Below are positions 40,931 to 41,157 of a stretch of 41,157 nucleotides of DNA, piece after piece. This DNA is from Burkholderiales bacterium (GTDB lineage Bacteria > Pseudomonadota > Gammaproteobacteria > Burkholderiales > Burkholderiaceae_D), in contig CANGAW010000024.1 of the NCBI GenBank assembly GCA_947451925.1, forward strand, positions 1 through 41,157, read 5' to 3'. The position numbers were made by a program, and so were the translations under genes. Within the stretch, counting starts at the first letter, position 1. Each line of letters begins with the position of its first letter. The notes under the pieces are model-generated. The model ran no database searches and was not told the DNA's origin. It was given only the letters and a program-made list of their open reading frames with translations.

Positions 40931-41157
40931 TTAAATGGTGCGCCCGCCGTCAACCGGCATCTCCAGCCCCGTCAGGAACTCTGCGGCGTCGGTGCCAAGA
41001 AAGACAGCAGCAGCGGCCATGTCTTTCGGATCACAGAAGCGTCCCAGTGGAATGGTCGAAATAAATTTGGCCCGGTTTTCCGGTGTGTCCGGCATGCCCA
41101 TGAAGTCACCCAGCAAACCGGTAGCACCCATCACCGGGCACAAGGCGTTGACACGAA
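40931..41157 (-). CDS. SDR family oxidoreductase, C-terminal part only (cut by window end)
   Basis: The last 75 codons of a short-chain dehydrogenase whose start lies beyond the window. The visible part begins RVNALCPVMGAT, the region after strand 6 that normally reads VNxxxPG, and ends FLTGLEMPVDGGRTI, the usual SDR C-terminus. Active-site residues are outside the window. The gene is upstream of and probably co-transcribed with the alcohol dehydrogenase, which suggests a shared alcohol/ketone oxidation pathway. Confidence 0.87.
   Translation of the reverse strand, partial: RVNALCPVMGATGLLGDFMGMPDTPENRAKFISTIPLGRFCDPKDMAAAAVFLGTDAAEFLTGLEMPVDGGRTI

Overview
The window looks like chromosomal DNA of a betaproteobacterium in the Burkholderiales, most likely the Oxalobacteraceae (Herminiimonas/Janthinobacterium/Undibacterium-like). 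The basis is moderate GC content, a mltG-tmk-holB-pilZ-tatD operon, the ygfZ / DUF4936 / NRDE trio, and Burkholderiales-style fatty-acid gene neighbourhoods. This is inferred from gene content and order, not from a 16S or marker search. No rRNA, tRNA, CRISPR array, IS element or prophage was seen.

Layout. 1-2.4 kb: the 3' end of ppnN, a short-chain dehydrogenase, and a convergent RsuA-type pseudouridine synthase. 2.5-8.2 kb (minus strand): an exported Ser/Gly-rich protein, then the operon mltG-tmk-holB-pilZ-tatD with an ankyrin-repeat gene at its end. 8.3-10.4 kb (plus): ygfZ, a DUF4936 gene and an NRDE/TANGO2-like gene. 10.7-15.5 kb (plus): a five-gene accessory operon. 15.6-23.9 kb (minus): a ten-gene acyl-CoA/lipid catabolism operon driven by a promoter with an operator-like palindrome in its spacer. 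24.1-27.2 kb: an MHS-family transporter and purT. 27.6-32.6 kb: a HypT-like LysR regulator, a winged-helix regulator with a degenerate receiver, a second LysR regulator divergent from pirin and azoR, and ribA. 32.7-35.7 kb: an Old Yellow Enzyme and a lactate permease. 36-39.2 kb: a Q-rich repeat protein, a small propeptide-like protein and a subtilase. The end holds a small HTH protein, a zinc alcohol dehydrogenase and a truncated SDR.

Two regions stand out. The first is 10.7-15.5 kb. Its first gene is an Fe(II)/2-oxoglutarate enzyme whose metal motif reads His-Trp-Gly instead of His-x-Asp, as in the BesD-type amino-acid radical halogenases. The next gene is a haem-oxygenase-fold diiron oxidase of the BesC/UndA/CADD type with a complete ligand set. 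They are followed by a RarD/EamA permease, an extra aspartate-semialdehyde dehydrogenase and a CPA2 antiporter. I infer a compact pathway that chlorinates a free amino acid (lysine is the best guess), cleaves it to a chlorinated terminal-alkene amino acid, and exports it. The partner genes of the known beta-ethynylserine pathway (BesB, BesA, BesE) are not seen here.

The second is 36-39.2 kb. A three-gene unit encodes a protein with three glycine-rich repeats around a long Gln tract, an 89-residue protein that resembles the N-terminal domain of the following protease, and a subtilase without an evident signal peptide. The protease tail resembles the repeats of the first protein. I infer a protease with a separate inhibitor/chaperone and a self-assembling scaffold partner; I do not recognise this as a described system.
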